In this document: positions 62,810 to 64,000 of the stretch, piece after piece
How the letters are laid out: each line of letters begins with the position of its first letter
Position numbering within the stretch: the first letter of the stretch is position 1
DNA from: Corynebacterium hindlerae
GTDB taxonomy: Bacteria > Actinomycetota > Actinomycetes > Mycobacteriales > Mycobacteriaceae
Assembly (NCBI RefSeq): GCF_014117265.1
Contig: NZ_CP059833.1
Span: 1,457,069 to 1,521,068, forward strand
Length of the DNA stretch: 64,000 bases
Direction: 5' to 3'
Notes under the pieces: model-generated
The model's database searches: none
Seen by the model: only the letters and a program-made list of their open reading frames with translations
What the model was told of the DNA's origin: nothing
Position numbers and translations under genes: made by a program

Positions 62810-64000
62810 TTAGATTCCTTCCAAGATGTCATCGAGTCGGTCTGCGAGTTCTTCCAACTCTGCGATGTGGGTGTCTGAGGCGTCCCACAGGCCACGGTCG
62901 TGGGCTTCAAGGAGGCGAGTGGTCATCGAGTTCACCGCCGCCGGGTTTTCTTGCTCCATTCGCTGCCGCATGTCCTCGTCCAGCAGCAACAGCTCGGCCG
63001 CTTGGTCAAAGACCCAACCGTCTACCACCCCGGTGGTGGCCTGCATGCCGTAGGTGTTTTCCAGGCGCGTGCGCACCTGCGCCACCCCGCAATAACCGTG
63101 CTCTAGCTGCGCATTCACCCATTTAGGGTTCAGGATTCGGGTGCGTGACTCCAGACGCATCGCGTCCTGCAACGTTTCCACCCCGGGTTTGGCGTGCCAC
63201 GCGTGGGAGACGTAGGACTGCGGTGCCTGCCCACGCAGCTTCTCGACGGTCTTGGTTACGCCTCCCAAGAATTCAAAGTAGTGGTCCACACCGGCTAGGG
63301 AGGTTTCCGCCGAATCCACATTTTGGAACGTAGCGTCCACCGTGCCGAGGGAACGCTCCAGCACCGCATGCGCCTTCGCTCCGTTGCTCGCTCCCCAGGC
63401 GTGCCCCATCCGGTGCAAGTACATCTGCGCTAGTTCCGCATCATCGTCCCAGCTTGCGGCCTGGATGAGCTTATTGACGCCCGTGCCATAGTTGCCCGGC
63501 GCGGCCGAGAAAATCCGCACCGCAGCCTCCACCAACGGGATGTCTAGCTCCTCGGCGGAATCTGAGGCGTGCCGGGCAATCGGGTTGTAGGCCAGGGGCT
63601 CGTTCAACGTGGCGATCTCCCGGATGGCTTCATCGAGTAGCGCAATGGGGTTGGGCATCACGTCGCGGCACACCCCGGACAGCGTGCACACCACGTCCAC
63701 GCGCGGGCGTCCCAGTTCCTCCAGCGGGAGGATCCGGTAGGAGTCCACCCGGCCCCGAGGCCCGGTCACCGGCTGCGCCCCCACCAGGGCAAACGCCTGC
63801 GCGATACCCTCACCTTGAGTTTTGATGTTATCGATGCCCCACAGCACCATCGCAATGGTTTCCGGGAATTCGCCGTGCTCCTGCTGGTGTTTCTGGATCA
63901 ATTCCTCGGCTGTCGCCCGACCTCGCTCCCAGGCATTCGGGGTTGGCACGGTCGCAGGGTCCACACCGTGGATGTTCCGGCCGGTAGGGAGGGCATCCGG
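62810..64000 (-). CDS. cobN: Cobaltochelatase subunit CobN, C-terminal part (cut by window edge)
   Basis: The last 396 codons are in the window and the frame stays open to the edge, reading PDALPTGRNIHGVDP, the conserved CobN/BchH block, then MVLWGIDNIKTQGEGIAQA, RVDVVCTLSGVCRDVMPN and the tail NPKWVNAQLEHGYCGVAQV. CobN binds the corrin ring for cobalt insertion. Its stop is next to the ChlI-like start, giving an operon order cobN, chlI-like, chlD-like. Confidence 0.93.
   Translation of the reverse strand, partial: PDALPTGRNIHGVDPATVPTPNAWERGRATAEELIQKHQQEHGEFPETIAMVLWGIDNIKTQGEGIAQAFALVGAQPVTGPRGRVDSYRILPLEELGRPRVDVVCTLSGVCRDVMPNPIALLDEAIREIATLNEPLAYNPIARHASDSAEELDIPLVEAAVRIFSAAPGNYGTGVNKLIQAASWDDDAELAQMYLHRMGHAWGASNGAKAHAVLERSLGTVDATFQNVDSAETSLAGVDHYFEFLGGVTKTVEKLRGQAPQSYVSHAWHAKPGVETLQDAMRLESRTRILNPKWVNAQLEHGYCGVAQVRTRLENTYGMQATTGVVDGWVFDQAAELLLLDEDMRQRMEQENPAAVNSMTTRLLEAHDRGLWDASDTHIAELEELADRLDDILEGI

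Noticed and set aside
1..64000. tRNA, rRNA or known riboswitch genes
   Set aside because: No cloverleaf with a TTCRA arm, rRNA segment or known riboswitch core was recognised by eye; a covariance search would be needed to exclude them fully.

Overview
The window looks like chromosomal DNA of a high-GC actinobacterium, most probably a Corynebacterium. The evidence is the lutABC/lldP/lldR lactate locus with LldR-type operators, the DUF1846 protein, the MprF-like aminoacyl-PG synthase with its neighbouring esterase, and frequent GTG/TTG starts. No rRNA, tRNA or CRISPR array was seen.

Layout. (1) About 1-11.5 kb is a defence island read leftward. It holds a MutL/MORC-type GHKL ATPase, a PD-(D/E)XK protein and a Z1 helicase (cut by the left edge), then a DUF3800 protein, a very large Type ISP-like restriction-modification enzyme, and a HipBA toxin-antitoxin pair with three operators. 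The Type ISP gene carries an 11-base poly-G tract that puts the gene out of frame; 10 G would restore one 1638-codon reading frame, so it looks phase-variable and is OFF in this sequence. (2) 11.5-15.8 kb holds single genes: exonuclease-BRCT, a winged-helix protein, DUF3841, and a Fic protein bracketed by 58-bp repeats. (3) 15.8-23.3 kb holds DUF1846 and the lactate-use locus lutABC / lldP / lldR. (4) 23.3-35.9 kb is an almost complete phenylacetate (paa) catabolic cluster: transporter, ligase paaK, TetR regulator, thioesterase, ring epoxidase paaABCDE, and paaG, J, F, H. (5) 36-50 kb is an AT-richer island with a seven-gene, Type I-like operon: NYN nuclease, HTH plus degenerate methylase, HsdM, HsdS, RhuM, HsdR and a KAP NTPase. 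The KAP gene is split by an ISL3-type insertion sequence with an exact 8-bp target duplication. (6) 50-52.6 kb returns to phenylacetate genes (thioesterase and paaZ) under a fourth copy of the same TetR operator, so the island sits inside what appears to be one regulon. (7) 52.6-64 kb holds an AAA ATPase between 48-bp repeats, a lipoprotein, a dedA/esterase/aminoacyl-lipid synthase operon, a nitroreductase, an iron/corrinoid-type binding lipoprotein, and chelatase genes (ChlD-like, ChlI-like and CobN, the last cut by the right edge).

How the genes work together. The phenylacetate genes form a full route: uptake, CoA activation, epoxidation, isomerisation, ring hydrolysis and aldehyde oxidation by PaaZ, then beta-oxidation by PaaF, H and J. 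Repression by the TetR protein is inferred from four related palindromes. The lactate genes form a divergent unit with LldR-like sites between lutA and lldP. The two restriction islands and HipBA are defence modules. The most unusual points are the phase-variable Type ISP gene, the expanded Type I operon with its IS-broken KAP gene, and a perfect 14-bp parS-like core inside the start of hsdS.
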